A program made the translations under genes and the position numbers. Source: Malus domestica (Eukaryota; Streptophyta; Magnoliopsida; Rosales; Rosaceae). Taken from it: a stretch of 64,000 bases of DNA. Of the stretch, positions 11,404-23,648 are shown piece after piece; the stretch's first letter is position 1; each line of letters starts with the position of its first letter. The notes under the pieces were generated by a model. The model saw nothing but the letters and a program-made list of their open reading frames with translations, was not told where the DNA came from and ran no database searches. The stretch is taken from NCBI RefSeq assembly GCF_042453785.1, contig NC_091666.1:22650501-22714500 (forward strand), given 5' to 3'.

Positions 11404-13806
11404 GAGTGACCAAAGCAATTACAGACTTAACAAAATTTTCATCAAGTTAGATTATACTAAAGTATTCACTAAAGGAGCCTCAGTGCACTTCAGTAGGGTA
11501 TTGAGAGAGAACAATAACATCAAACTCTAGTCAATTTGTACATCCAAAACACACCTGGAAGATCATTGATGTAAAAGAAAAACTGAAGGATAATGAGGTT
11601 CACATACAAAGCTTCAACCCCTCAGTACGATTATTATTTTTCTAAAAGAAGAAAAAGCACTTCCCAAGATCCACAAGTTTCTATTGACCATCGAGAAATT
11701 TCCTGAAAAGATCCTCCACACGAACCCAGGTTAATTTCAATTGTGATTCAAAGTAATATTAATCAACTAACTATAATAGCGGAGCCCTAGAACAGGGTAT
11801 GGGCTTAAGATTTTTTAATTCAGGTTTCACATACTATTAATGGTCTTCAATTTTCTCCAGTTGCATTTCAATCACATTGTGTTTTTCTATACATTAATAC
11901 ATACATATAACACCTATTTGGACAACCCTTGACACTATGACTTATGGCTCAATCAACTAATTTCTACAAGATATCTTTTATGAAACAAATATACTAAATA
12001 TTACTCCTTTCCAATATTACCTTCAAAACTATTTACAAGGAATAGCACACCTTCACACTTAAAAATTCAAAATCTCTGTAACTTAGGTCAACTAAAATGT
12101 TATGAATTAACATGACAAGGGTTCGGGATTACCTTGTTGTTGGGCGTGAAGATGGTTCAGGATGAAGAAGCCACATAATAAATCCAACCTCCTTACCATT
12201 TTCTGACAGGAAATTTGGGGGAAGAATTCTGTGGCGCAGATTGGACATTGCGGCAGCAAGGGCACTATTTGAGTCAAAATGAGCAAGTAACTGAAAGCAA
12301 AGACCCCAATTAATCCATTAGATTTTTCATCTATTTAGAAGAGAAATATAATGCGTCAAATGCAGAAACACTAATTTTCACCTCAAAAAGAAGAACACCC
12401 AGACTGTAGATATTTGAAAAAATTGTGCAACTTCCTTCACTGAGTTCCTCAGGACTAATATACCACTTCTCTTCCAATAGCTCGCTTATTGGAGTAAACC
12501 GCTGAGCTGCATAATCCATATGAGGATTGGTGGATATGGTACGTATCTCATGCCTTGTTCTTGGATTATGTTCATCAAATGCATCACTTCTGTTCTGCAA
12601 ACGAGCGATGTTGATGTGGCTGGTATTCACATTATCATGCATGAAGTAGGCAGTGCTAGAGAACTGGGGCCAGTGCAATCTAGTGTTCTGACTTATCTTT
12701 TGCTTTTTCTTGATTGAACTATTTTCTAAAAGGGATGTATCTCTATCCCTCGTACTCTCAAGCATCTCGTTCCGGACTGGTAAGCAAACATACTTAACCT
12801 GATTTGAAGGTAACAACTTGAAGAAAGAAGGTCGCAATCCAGGCAAAGAAACTCCTTTAGAATGAAAATTATCCACCAGATCCACTATTTGTCTAAATAT
12901 ATACAAGCATTCAACTTTATTCGCTTTAGGACGTCCAATATTCAGCCATTCTCTCAAACTGTTTTCATCATGATTAGAGCCACCACCCCTAAGCCCGACA
13001 TTCACACCATTGGAAGAAGGCGTAACGACATTTGCATTCATACTCATTGTTGGATTAGAAGCTGCCAAAGAATCACCGGCCACCTTCAAACTATTCAGGT
13101 TTCTAGATTCAATGTGACCATTCTCATGATTCGGACCCTTCAATATGACACCCTTACCCTTCAGTGTACTTTTAACAAAAAACTCAGAAAATCCTGGCCT
13201 AGATAGGATTTTTGTCCGAATACCTGCATAAGTGTTGGCTGAAGCCCCCGTATTTTCAATGTTTGTCAATTCTTCCACAACGTCATAGTGATTGTCACTT
13301 AATTCCCTTTTATTCCAAAAACCAGGGAAAGATGTGGCCCCCTCATTCTCCAAGCCACCGGAAATTGCCTTCCCATTATCCTTGACTGCAGTTTTGACTT
13401 GTGAACTCCCACTTCCTGATCCACTTGCTAGCTGAAATAAATGTTGTTGCGGGTTCTGCCTAGATTGCATTCTTCCTTGATTGTTTGATGTATCAAGCAT
13501 GGCTAGGTTTGAACTATTGTAATTCCTCAGAGTTAGCTCTTCCTCCATGAAACCAACATCATTCATAAAGCCTAGGCCACTATATGGGTGTTCTAATTTG
13601 TTAACATAGCTAGCCATATCTACTTTCTCTAAAATCTCATGTTGCGAGCTTAAGGGATAATCACCGTCAACTGGTATACGCATCTCTTGGCATTCCAATG
13701 GGTTGCCGGTTTCAGATTTTAGTGAGTAGTCATTCTCTTTCCCTTGGAGTTGTGCAACCTCTGCTGGATCTAATGGGTTCACTTCCTCAGCCACTGCATC
13801 CTCCAT
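8189..13806 (-). CDS. SPA2: SPA1/SPA2-type COP1-interacting WD40 protein
   Basis: Seven coding exons on the minus strand: 13806-12382, 12290-12133, 11248-10411, 10123-9977, 9132-8815, 8645-8586, 8380-8189; total 3,138 bp, 1,045 aa, all phases consistent. The first ATG in the frame is at 13806 (MEDAVAEEV). Residues about 280-530 form the degenerate kinase-like domain ([42 protein letters not shown]). A coiled coil follows, then from about 720 a seven-bladed WD40 domain ([48 protein letters not shown]). SPA proteins join COP1 in the CUL4-DDB1 E3 ligase that degrades light-signalling factors such as HY5 and CO in the nucleus. The length matches Arabidopsis SPA1/SPA2 (about 1,030 aa), and the LREWL context favours SPA2. 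Intron 4 uses a GC donor. No inactivating lesion is seen. Confidence 0.93.
9133..9976 (-). other. GC-AG intron of the SPA gene
   Basis: Exon 4 must end with codon GAG (9979-9977) for WSINE to join KNCLDT in frame. The intron therefore begins with GC (AACGAG|GCATGT) and ends TTTTCTTTTCAG at 9133. The nearest GT, four bases further in, would break the frame. A (CT)n/(CCCT)n tract follows the donor directly. Confidence 0.85.
11367..11401. repeat. (AT)n microsatellite
   Basis: Uninterrupted AT dinucleotide run in the SPA intron between coding exons 2 and 3. Confidence 0.95.
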
Positions 13807-13860
13807 GATGTCTATACTGATTGCATTCAACAAAACTCTTCACAACCCTCTATAAGGGGA

Positions 13861-14560
13861 TTTGTTTGGTGAGAGACCGCGTTCAAGTACCTAAAAGTAT
13901 TCCTCAAAAAGTGATCAAAACCGTAAGACTATCAAAAAGGCAAAAACAATTGCGTGCAACCACATCTTCACGATGACGCTTTGATAGAGTTACAGTGATT
14001 CTGAACTGGAATTCATGAATAAAGAAACAAAAGAAAGAGAACCAAAACTGATCAAAATTCCAAATTTACGCATACTGTCAATCAGCAATATCCTTCTTAA
14101 TTACAAACACTTGATTCACAAGTTAATTACACAACTATCAAAATTACAGACAAAAACAGAGAAATTCAAGTCTCACCATAGAGTAACAAGTAGTAACCAA
14201 TAAGTTAACTGAGCTGATAAGATAAGATAACACATGCCACCTCCACCATTACTTATCCCAAATTTTCTCGGCAACCAAACAGAAAGTAAAATTGAAATTG
14301 AAAATCCAAAATTCATTCAATTCACGCACGCACGCACTCACCTGAATTGAAGCAGAAAAGCAGTTCCCACGCGAAACCAAGAAACGCCGACGACTCAATT
14401 CTCGGAAGCAGGAAGAAGCAGATGGGCAAAAAGGGGAAGAAATCGCCGAGCTCAAAACCCCCAAGGAGAAATCCAAAGCTGAAGAATAAAGTGAAAAGAT
14501 AGAAACCAAAGTGTGAAAGTAATGCTACTTTCTTTTGCCAGAAATGGAAAAGCAAATATC
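13861..14560 (-). other. 5' UTR and leader intron of the SPA gene
   Basis: On the minus strand a consensus donor (TTCAG|GTGAGTGCG) ends a leader exon at 14342. A possible acceptor (ATACTTTTAG) before 13890 rejoins the leader upstream of the ATG at 13806. The leader exon probably extends to about 14560. SPA genes commonly have a leader intron; here it is inferred from splice-site shape. Confidence 0.5.
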
Positions 14561-14879
14561 TTTGGCCTTGCCTAATTTCGGATAATTTTCGAGCTTTTTT
14601 ATTTTCTTTCTTTTTCGCAAATTGTGGAGTTTAATTTGCTAAATTTTCTGAATCGAAACGCGGAAAAGGAGGAGCCTGTCAAATTTTGGGCCGATTTATT
14701 TGTTTGTTTTTATGATAATTATTATTTCTTTTTAATAAAAAAAAAGTAACGGCACAGAACCGCACTGTTAGCTGAAGCAAACGAGGCCATACCTTCTGCC
14801 AGTGATTTTGTTTTTTTTTTTTTTTAAGGTTTTTTTTTTTGTTTTTGTTGTAAAATGTTAAGGGTTAATTAAAAAAAAA

Positions 14880-15790
14880 AAAACTCGGTTTTTAAGGCAT
14901 ATTTTTAGGTAGATTCGCTGGAACTCGATATCAATCTCACTTTGTCCTTTAAATTCAAAAGTTGTCACTTTGATTTTTGAAATTCGATTTTGATCACATT
15001 TTGCTATTTGAAACTCAAAAGTCGCCACTTTGCATCTTGAAACTCGCTTTCGGTCTCACTTTGCCCCTTAAAACTCAAAAGTTGTCATTTTACTCCCTGA
15101 AACTCGATTTTGATCATACTTTGCCTCTGAAACTAAAAAAATCATCACTTTGTTCCCTGAAACCCGATTTCGGTCCCACTTTGCTCCTTAAAACTTAAAA
15201 GTCGTTACTTTATTTCTGAAACTCAATATTTACTCCACTTTTGCTTGTTTCTAAGTATTTGGCTTAATAATGTGGCATAATTAGAGCCAACTTATGGTTG
15301 GCGTGGTACAAGTATAAGCTAACATATCTAAGAACATTGTATAACATTCATCCCTTCTCCCTCCATCTCCAGCCACCTTATCATTAGTTTCATTGATTTT
15401 GTCATTTCTTACGTTCTTATGTTCTTAATGGAGATGGCTAGTGAAGAGAAAATATGGTTATTTTTGTTCCTTTTTACTATTTTCTAATTTAAGGGGATAT
15501 TGACATATTACTAAGTATAAATTTGAATGGATGAACTTATTCAAAAAAAAATTGAAACAACATAATAAAGAGAATTTTGAGTTTTAAGGAGTAAAGTGAT
15601 GAGTTTTGAATTTCAAGGATCAAAATCTAGTTTCAGGGAGTAAAGTGACGACTCTTGAGTTTTACGAAATAAAGTGTGATCAAAATCGAGTTCCAAAGAG
15701 GAAAGTAACAACTTTTGAGTTTTAAGGAGTAAAGTGAGATTGAAATCAAGTTTAGGATTGATAAAAATAAGCCTCTTTGAAATTGCACAT
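14880..15790. mobile_element. Foldback-type element with tandemly repeated arms
   Basis: The left arm (about 14900-15240) has about five imperfect units of roughly 62 bp built on GAAACTCGATTTTGATC, CACTTTGC and AAACTCAAAAGT. The right arm (about 15575-15783) carries the reverse complement of the same units (TTTTGAGTTTTAAGGAGT, AAAGTGAGATTGAAATC). The outer ends also match as an inverted pair (left AAGGCATATTTTTAGGTAG, right complement GAGGCTTATTTTTATCAATC). The roughly 330-bp centre has no ORF, so the element is non-autonomous. Superfamily is undetermined; a Mutator-like or foldback type is likely. Confidence 0.7.
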
Positions 15791-17181
15791 TAAAATTTTA
15801 AATAGTTTTCTTTTTGTTTGTTCGTCTTCATTTGGGGTGTGTAAAAAACACTTTTATGTATAGTGAAACAATGATTAATTAATATTTTTTGTTGTCGTTT
15901 TGAAGTATAAAATCATCAGTTAAAAGAGATGTCAAAGTTCTATGATAACTATTTTCGATCCTGATAGTGTAATTGTGACTTCCATGTCACCATGAAAACG
16001 CGTTCGGTGATTGCCACATTTACAATTTAAAAAGATCAACATATCAAATATCTTAAAAAAAAATACATAAATTGATATAATTTTATAATATTTCATAACA
16101 TTAAAAAAATCATTAAAAAATGATATTGTAAAATAATTGATTTTAGTTTCATAATTTTTATTTTTGGTAAATAATCTGTAAACTAGAGACATGGAACTGC
16201 AAATATGGAAGCAGAAGAAGCTACGTATGAGAAACAAATTGAATGCTTTTCTTTTTTAATTTTTAGCATGTGTTTAAAACGTGGAGGACATATTTATCTT
16301 TTAATTATTTTTCTGTTAAATACATTCTCTTAAGCTTTTAACAATAATTATTATTGTTGTTGTTGTAGATTCTCTTAAGTAGAAAGATAAATTCATACAT
16401 CTCAAGGCTAAAAGGAGAATTATAATATGCTATTTTCATTTGGTTAGTAATTTTTTTATGGTGCACGAGTTTCACGTATCCAACGCTTTACCAAATCTAA
16501 TAATACATAAATTAGCCAAATTGATTTCATACTTTGATTTGATTTCCCGTTAGTTTTGATGTATGATGTTCTCTTGAACAATTGCATGACTCTTTAATTG
16601 AATCCAAGTATTATGTCATAAGTGTTTTTTTTTTTTTAAACTTTAAATTTGATGGTTTCGTGTTATATGTGCATTAGAATTGTTAGTTCGTTTCCTTTCT
16701 TGTAATCATGCATATTTTTTTCGTGTTAATATAAAAGAAAACATAAGATTATATTTTTTTGGTTCGAAGATTCTCAAACATCTCATGAAAAATAACTTAA
16801 CACATCTTAATGTTCTACAAAAGAAAATTATATTAAAAATATGAAAAATAAATAGGATGGAGGTAATACAAAATATTGATAGACGTTTCAAATTTGTGGT
16901 ATAATTTTCTCATGTAAAGATCTTAGAATCATATGAAAAGAAGTTTGAGAGGTAATATGACATTTATGAGTGACTGCTTTTGAAGGAATTATTTATGATC
17001 AAAAGCGCTTATTACACGGAAAAACTCACATTGAAAATCCAAAGCACTTGGAAAAAAGCTTGTTGAAATAACATTTGGCAAGTGTCAATACAAAAATCGC
17101 TTTTATGACTTAAAAACGCTTTTAAATTTCTTTACAAAATATCGTTAAAATGGTTTTTAACTGTCAAAGAACGTGTTTAAC
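15791..17181. other. AT-rich intergenic DNA, no gene recognised
   Basis: Short frames (15932-16237 and 16706-16891, minus strand) are AT-rich and lack domain-like content. Around 17040-17150, AAAGCGCTT/AACGCTTTT motifs resemble common plant MITE ends, but I could not fix boundaries. Confidence 0.5.
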
Positions 17182-17424
17182 TATTTCAGACTCCCACTAA
17201 AGAATTTGGATTCTCGATGGATCCTCCTTGTGAGGATTCCGAGGATCCGTAAATCGTGTCCGTTCATCGTACAATCATTTTAAATATTTTTATTTAAAAT
17301 TAAACATAAACAGTACTTGACAAAAATTGATCGCATAATGTACAATGAACGGATACGATTCACGAATCCCCCGAATCTTCATCACAAAGAATCTGAAGAG
17401 GATCCTATTGGCCCACTAAAATAG
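17182..17424. mobile_element. MITE with about 90-bp inverted arms
   Basis: Left arm 17182-17272 (CCCACTAAAG, GGATCCTCCTTGTGAGGATTC, CGTGTCCGTTCATCGTACA) is matched in reverse complement by 17335-17424 (TGTACAATGAACGGATACG, GAGGATCCTATTGG, CCCACTAAAATAG). The short centre is AT-rich and there is no ORF. Arm limits are approximate. Confidence 0.7.
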
Positions 17425-17589
17425 TAATTCAACAATATCGAGTTGATCATTTCAATCAAGTCACTTACTAACTATAATTTGGTCCCACCTCGTTAAATCA
17501 ATGAGGGAAAAACCTAACTCAATACAGTTTGTCCTTATCAAAAACTATAAAACCATTTTCCGTTTGTGTTTCTAGCCGCTCAATACTAT

Positions 17590-18769
17590 TGTTTGGACCT
17601 AAAATTACACAATCGATCTAAGTGATCGAGATTGTTGAACGAGCAGAGTTCTAGACCGTTGGGTATTTGAAGTGTTAAGATAATTTTTGATTGAGTGATA
17701 ATATTGTGATTTTTAATCATGATAATTATCTCTTAATAACTTTCTAAATTATCTTGCCACTTTCGATTGTCAAATAAAAGGAGGTTGCAAGCAGCAATTC
17801 ACTTACCAGCAACCTTAGGCCTCTTTTACCTGGTCTTTATCGTTAGCCAAATGATTCAAGCTAATGAGGTCTTGGTATTTGGATAATTCCATGCAATCCC
17901 ATAATTAGCGCATGGCAGATGGGATATTGCATGTGATGAATAAGGATGAGATTCCATGTAGGCAACATGCAAAGTGTGAGTCAATGGGATAGTTGACAAC
18001 TTCCAGTGCAACTATAATTCTATCATATCTTTATCAGACTCGAGAAAGTAATAGAATCCCTCTACAAAGTCATCAAGTCGTGCCAAGCAGGAATATGCGT
18101 ACTTGAAAGATAATGTTCATTATCCTAGAATTTACGACGGCAAGGCTACTGATGAATTATAAATACAAAAGGCAGTGACAGCATATAGGGGCTCCAATTC
18201 AACACACAACTGTCCTGCGCAAACTCTCTCAACAACTAAGATTTTTATTTTCTCTTTTCGCTGACACATCTTCCGTTGGCATCAACAGCACTGTGAAAGC
18301 AACCGGTGATATCTTAAGTCGACATAGATAGCTCTGTCACCGTAGAATCGGCCGATCTGGCAGCATCTTCCGTTGGCATCAACAACATTGCGGCGAGGAC
18401 GGTTGATTACCTATCCAAGTCTCGGTCAAGAAGGATTTCTGAATCCTTATTGGTCGAGGTCATCTCATTAGCCTTCTCGATGAAGTGAGGTGTTACAAGT
18501 TATTACATTCGGCACATTGAAAGCCGAATTTGATATTGAACTTCGTAAGAATAGTAACCTTGTCTTCAGGTTCGAGAGCCCAAGAGGCCGAGACGTGTTC
18601 TTTTCTCCGCCGCAATCGCAAGACGCAGAAGTCAGCCGCACACCCAACATCAACAAATTTACTCATCGGCCGACAAGTTGGCACGCCCCGCATTCACCGA
18701 AGGACGTAGTTAGCTTATAGATTACTCGGCCTGCGCGCCACGTAGGCTTGGTAGTTTTTAGGGTCAACA
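17590..18769 (+). mobile_element. Solo LTR (family 1), plus orientation
   Basis: Begins TGTTTGGACC, ends GGGTCAACA, and is flanked by the 5-bp target duplication ACTAT (17585-17589 and 18770-18774), which fixes its limits. A TATAAATA box near 18158 sets the orientation. No primer site, tract or internal coding follows, so this is a solo LTR left by LTR-LTR recombination. Its downstream half matches the solo LTR at 50976-52053. Clade (perhaps Gypsy) cannot be told from the LTR. Confidence 0.9.
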
Positions 18770-18775
18770 ACTATG

Positions 18776-18900
18776 TACTACAATCTAATGATATTTTTAT
18801 TTATTTGTAAGTGTGAAATTTTAAGTTTAAATTTCGTAGATGACGAATTCGATATCAAACTAGATTGTTCCACTGTCTGGCGTCCGAACTCCCACTCCTC
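18776..18900 (+). repeat. SINE-like repeat, degraded
   Basis: Starts just after the solo LTR target site. It has a box-A-like CAATCTAATGATAT, an arm TTATTTGTAAGTGTGAAA, a weak box B, and then GATGACGAATTCGATATCAAACTAG, which matches the copy at 47.1 kb. Confidence 0.5.
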
Positions 18901-19499
18901 ACAAATGTATTTTTCTTTCTAATTATAAAAAATTTAAAATATCAAATAAGATTTTTAAAATCCTAATAACAATTCTCAAAAAAAAAAAAATTGTATTTCT
19001 AAAGAGGCACTTTCAAGATAAAATTCAAACCGAGAATAAGTGGCCCTCCAAGGGGCACGTTGGTCGAAAGGCCAACATATGGGCTGCTGCACGTGCCACC
19101 CAACAGGTTATCACGGTCAAATCACGTGGCCCATCACGGGGACGAGACCGCTGGTGAGTGAGCACAACCATTCGGTTCGTTCATGCAAAGCCATCAACCA
19201 TTGCTGGGCCCATGTGCTGGAGCTGCCGGCACAAACTTTTGGGCTTGAAACGCCCTAATACCCCATATTTGGCTAAGAAGGAATCCCATGGTGCTACCAG
19301 CTGTACTCGGTCCCACATTCTGTCGTATTAGGTATCGCTAGAGTACGAGAGACTTGTAGCTAAAATGATCAAAAACATTACTCCATATTGGGAGAAACCG
19401 AGGCAGCTCTCCCATCAAACGAGACCAAATGTAAGCAACCCTACTCAAGTTTCCTTCACGGTTGCTTTTATGTTTCCGAAATATCTCCGGTGTCAAATA
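18901..19499. other. Unassigned, partly GC-rich segment
   Basis: From about 19035 to 19330 base composition turns GC-rich (CGTGGCCCATCACGGGGACG). An open frame at 19040-19258 has no recognisable motif. Probably transposon-derived, but I found no ends. Confidence 0.35.
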
Positions 19500-20125
19500 C
19501 AACAACAACAACAACAACAACAAAGCCTTTTCCCACTGAGTGGGGTCGGCTATATGAATCCTAGAACGCCATTGCGCTCGGTTTTGTGTCATGTCCTCCG
19601 TTAGATCCAAGTACTCTAAGTCTTTTCTTAGAGTCTCTTCCAAAGTTTTCCTAGGTCTTCCTCTACCCCTTCGGCCCTGAACCTCTGTCCCGTAGTCACA
19701 TCTTCGAACCGGAGCGTCAGTCGGCCTTCTTTGCACATGTACAAATCACCGGAGCCGATTTTCTCTCATCTTTCCTACAATTTCGGCTACTCCTACTTTA
19801 CCTCGGATATCCTCATTCCCAATCTTATCCTTTCTCGTGTGCCCACACATCCCACGAAGCATCCTCATCTCCGCTACACCCATTTTGTGTACGTGTTGAT
19901 GCTTCACCGCCTAACATTCTGTGCCATACAACATCGCTGGCCTTATTGCCGTCCTATAAAATTTTCCCTTGAGCTTCAGTGGCCTACGACGGTCACACAA
20001 CACGCCGGATGCGCTCTTACACTTCATCCATCCAGCTCGTATTCTATGGTTGAGATCTCTATCTAATTCTCCGTTCTCTTACAAGATAGATCCTAGGTAG
20101 CGAAAACGGTCGCTTTTTGTGATCT
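19500..20125 (-). mobile_element. RTE-clade LINE, 5'-truncated fragment
   Basis: On the minus strand this carries the C-terminal part of an RTE reverse transcriptase ([30 protein letters not shown], then DPTQ) followed by a (GTT)n tail, seen on the plus strand as repeated CAA at 19500-19521. It matches the larger copy at 24586-25920 from the tail to about 20120 and then stops abruptly, as expected of a 5'-truncated insertion. Several frame changes make it dead. Confidence 0.88.
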
Positions 20126-21626
20126 TCGCTAGATTGCTCCGGTCATTAGTGTGGATAAGTATATAAATGGATAGAGATAGGAAAGCAAACACAAGATGTA
20201 CGTGGTTCACCCAGATTGGCTACGTCCACGGAATAGAAGAGTTCTCATTAATTGTGAAGGGTTTACACAAGTACATAGGTTCAAGCTCTCCTTTAGTGAG
20301 TACAAGTGAATGATTTAGTACAAATGACATTAGGAAATATTGTGGGAGAATGATCTCGTAATCACGAAACTTCTAAGTATCGGAGTGTGGTGTCGTCTTG
20401 ACTTGCCTTAATAGTCTCATAGGTAGATGTGGCATCTTCTCTGGAAGTACTTTTCCTCCATCCAGGGGTGGTATCTTTAACTGGTGGAGATGCACAAGGT
20501 AATGTATCAATTTCACTTGAAGCTTACTTGTAGTTTCAGGCTTGGTCAAGCGCGATACAAATCATGTAGTAGGAGTCCCCCAAGTCGCCGAGCTAGGGGG
20601 TCTGCTGAAAGAGGTGACAGACAAGGTAAGCAATCAGAGCTCCGACTGATTGTTCACCTTCTCCCCGTCTTGCAACAGCATGAAGGATAAAGAGAAGAAA
20701 AATGAGGAGAGATGATATGAGATACTTTTGCTTTTGAAGAAGTAACTTTCCACAGGCTTATTCTTGAACTGAGCTGGAGGGTTTTCTGGTTTCCTCCAGA
20801 GTATAAGGCCGACTGAAGAATTTGAGGGTCAAAACAAGTCCATCAAATCTAGAGTACGTTCCACCCTGCTGATATGGGATACTTTTGCTTTTGACAGAGT
20901 AATGGATGTATCGGCACGTGTGCTGTTACGCTTGTCTCCACATGCTTCCTTGTATCCTTCGCACTTGCCCTATCTGTTCCTCAAGCAGATGCGGAATCTT
21001 CCCTGGAAACATAAGATGTTGAAGATGAGTACTCGAGAGCAATGCCAGGTAAGTAATCAGGTAAGGGGTTCCAGGAAGTCAGTTCCTGGCTGGAAGCTTG
21101 ATTCCAAGTGCTGACTGATTGCTCTCTTTCTCCTTGTCTTACAGGTAAAAACAAGGCCAAAGGAAAAGACAGGGAAAAAGCATGATATGGGATACTCTTG
21201 CTTTTAACCCTGATGATATGAGATATTCTTGCTCTAGTATAGCTTGTTTGCAGAGGTATTATCGGGGGGAAAGAAAGCTGAATATTTTGAAATGCTTCGT
21301 TGGGAGTGCCCTCTCAGATATGATGAAGGGTTGAGCATTTTTGCAGGTCTGCCTGTCCGTTGGGGATGGAGGTCGACATATATAGAAGTCTCCCTAACAA
21401 CAAGTAGTAATGCTATTCCTTTACCCTGCTTGGTCATAGCACGGTAGTGGGAGCTGTCAGTTTCACATGTTTTAACTCTGTCAGAGCACTTTGAAAAAGT
21501 GGTCTGTGGTATCTGGCTCTCGAGATTCGGAGAACGATGCCTCTTCGATTTTTGAGAAAGCAATCATGCTGGGGGTCTGGCTCTCGAGATTCGGAGAGCA
21601 GTGTCTCTTCGATTTTTGAGGAAGTA

Positions 21627-23454
21627 ATCATGTTGGGAGTCTGGCTCTCGAGATTCGGAGGGCGGTGCCTCTTCGATTTTGGAGCAAGCAATCTTGTTGG
21701 GAGTGTTGTCTCGAATGTGAGTAAAGGTTGGGCATGTTTGCTAGTCTACCTTGCCACGAAGCACAAAGGTTGACACACAGGGACTTTCCAATTATCCAGC
21801 AATGGTACTGTTCCTTTACCCTCTCTTCGATTTTGAGAAAGTAGTCATGTTGGGAGTCTGGCTCTCGAGATTCGGAGGACGGTGCCTCTTCGATTTTGGA
21901 GCAAGCAATCTTGTTGGGAGTGTTTTCTCGAATGTGAGTAAAGGTTGGGCATGTTTGCTAGTCTACCTTGCCACGAAGCAGAGAGGTTGACACACAGGGA
22001 CTTTCCAATTATCCAGCAGTGGTACTGTTCCTTTACCCTTGTGGGTAATAATATGGTAGCTAGACCTTCAAAATTTATGTGTCTAAACTTTGTTAGTGCT
22101 GTTTCTTTGCTATTCTTTTACCTTTCTTGGTCAGAGCGATTTAGTGGGAGCTGCAAGCTTCACGTGCTCAACTTTGGCAGAGAACTTTGGCAAAGTTATC
22201 TGTGGTACCCATGAGCTATTGTTGCGTGTGGGAAGTGGGTAATTGAACAGTAAGATTCATGTGCTTTCTACTTCACCAGAAATCTTCGACAAAATGCCCA
22301 TAATTTCTGCAAAGCTGAGTGTGCGTGTGACAGGTGCTGACAAGGCTAGAAAAGTAGGTGCCTCTTCGATTTCTGAGATCGGCCCTCGTGGTCTCTGAGC
22401 AGCCCAGCTTTTGAGAAAGCGAGCGCCTCTTCGATTGATTCGGAGAACGATGCCTCATCGATTTTTGAGAAAGCAATCAGGCTGGGGGTCTGGCTCTCGA
22501 AGATTCGGGGAGCAGTGTCTCTTCGATTTTTGAGAAAGTAATCATGTTGGGAGTCTGGCTCTCGAGATTCGGAAGGCGGTGCCTCTTCGATTTTGGAGCA
22601 AGCAATCTTGTTGGGAGTGTTTTCTCGAATGTGAGTAAAGGTTGGGCATGTTTGCTAGTCTACCTTGCCACGAAGCACAGAGGTTGACACACAGGGACTT
22701 TCCAATTATCCAGCAATGGTACTGTTCCTTTACCCTCTCTTCGATTTTTAATAAAGTAGTCATGTTGGGAGTCTGGCTCTCGAGATTCGGAGGACGGTGC
22801 CTCTTCGATTTTGGAGCAAGCAATCTTATTGGGAGTGTTTTCTCGAATGTGAGTAAAGGTTGGGCATGTTTGCTAGTCTACCTTGCCACGAAGCACAGAG
22901 GTTGACACACAGGGACTTTCCAATTATCCAGCAGTGGTACTGTTCCTTTACCCTTGTGGGTAATAATATGGTAGCTAGACCTTCAAAATTTATGGGTCTA
23001 AACTTTGTTAGTGCTGTTTCTTTGCTATTCTTTTACCCTTCTTGGTCAGAGCGATGTAGTGGGAGCTGCAAGCTTCACGTGCTCAACCTTGGCAGAGAAC
23101 TTTGGCAAAGTTATCTGTGGTACCCATGAGCTATTGTTGCGTGTGGGAAGTGGGTGATTGAACAGTAAGATTCATGTGTTTTCTACTTCCCCAGAAGTCT
23201 TCGACAGAATGCCCATAATTTCCGCAAAGCTGAGTGTGCGTGTGACAGGTGCTGACAAGGCTGGAAAAGTAGGTGCCTCTTCGATTTTTGAGATCGGCCC
23301 TCGTGATCTCTGGGGAGCCCAGCTTTTGAGAAAGCGAGCGCCTCTTCGATTTCTGAGATCGGCCTTCGTGGTCTTTGAGCAGCCCAACTTTTGAGAAAGC
23401 AAACGCCTCTTCGATTTCTGAGATCAACCCTCGTGATCTCTAAGCAGCTCAGCT
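21627..23454 (+). repeat. 914-bp tandem duplication with inner 217-bp repeats
   Basis: CATGTTGGGAGTCTGG recurs at about 21629, 21846, 22543 and 22760. The pairs are 217 bp apart and the two pairs are 914 bp apart. GTGGGTAATAATATGG recurs at 22041 and 22955, also 914 bp apart. An older 217-bp doubling was therefore copied within a later 914-bp doubling. Confidence 0.85.
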
Positions 23455-23500
23455 TTTGAGAAAGCAAACGCCTCTTCGATTTCTGAGCAGGCGTCTCTTC
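23275..23500 (+). repeat. 65-bp tandem repeats upstream of the coiled-coil ORF
   Basis: Units beginning GCCTCTTCGATTTCTGAGATC and ending CTTTTGAGAAAGC recur about every 65 bp at 23275, 23340, 23405 and 23470 (the last shortened). They end about 150 bp before the ORF and could be part of its promoter or leader. Confidence 0.8.
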
Positions 23501-23648
23501 GATTTCTGAAGCTCCGTCGAGTGCAGATTTTTATAGGGGCTGGCATTAAGTTCCAAAGCACACTTGAATCTCCACCAGTAGAAGCTTCATTCTTGCACTT
23601 CTAAGATCTTGATTTGTCCGACCTCTTCTCTCTTCAACACCTTTGAAA

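Noticed and set aside
23275..23500. CRISPR-like array
   Set aside because: The 65-bp units are contiguous tandem repeats without unique spacers, in a plant nuclear context.
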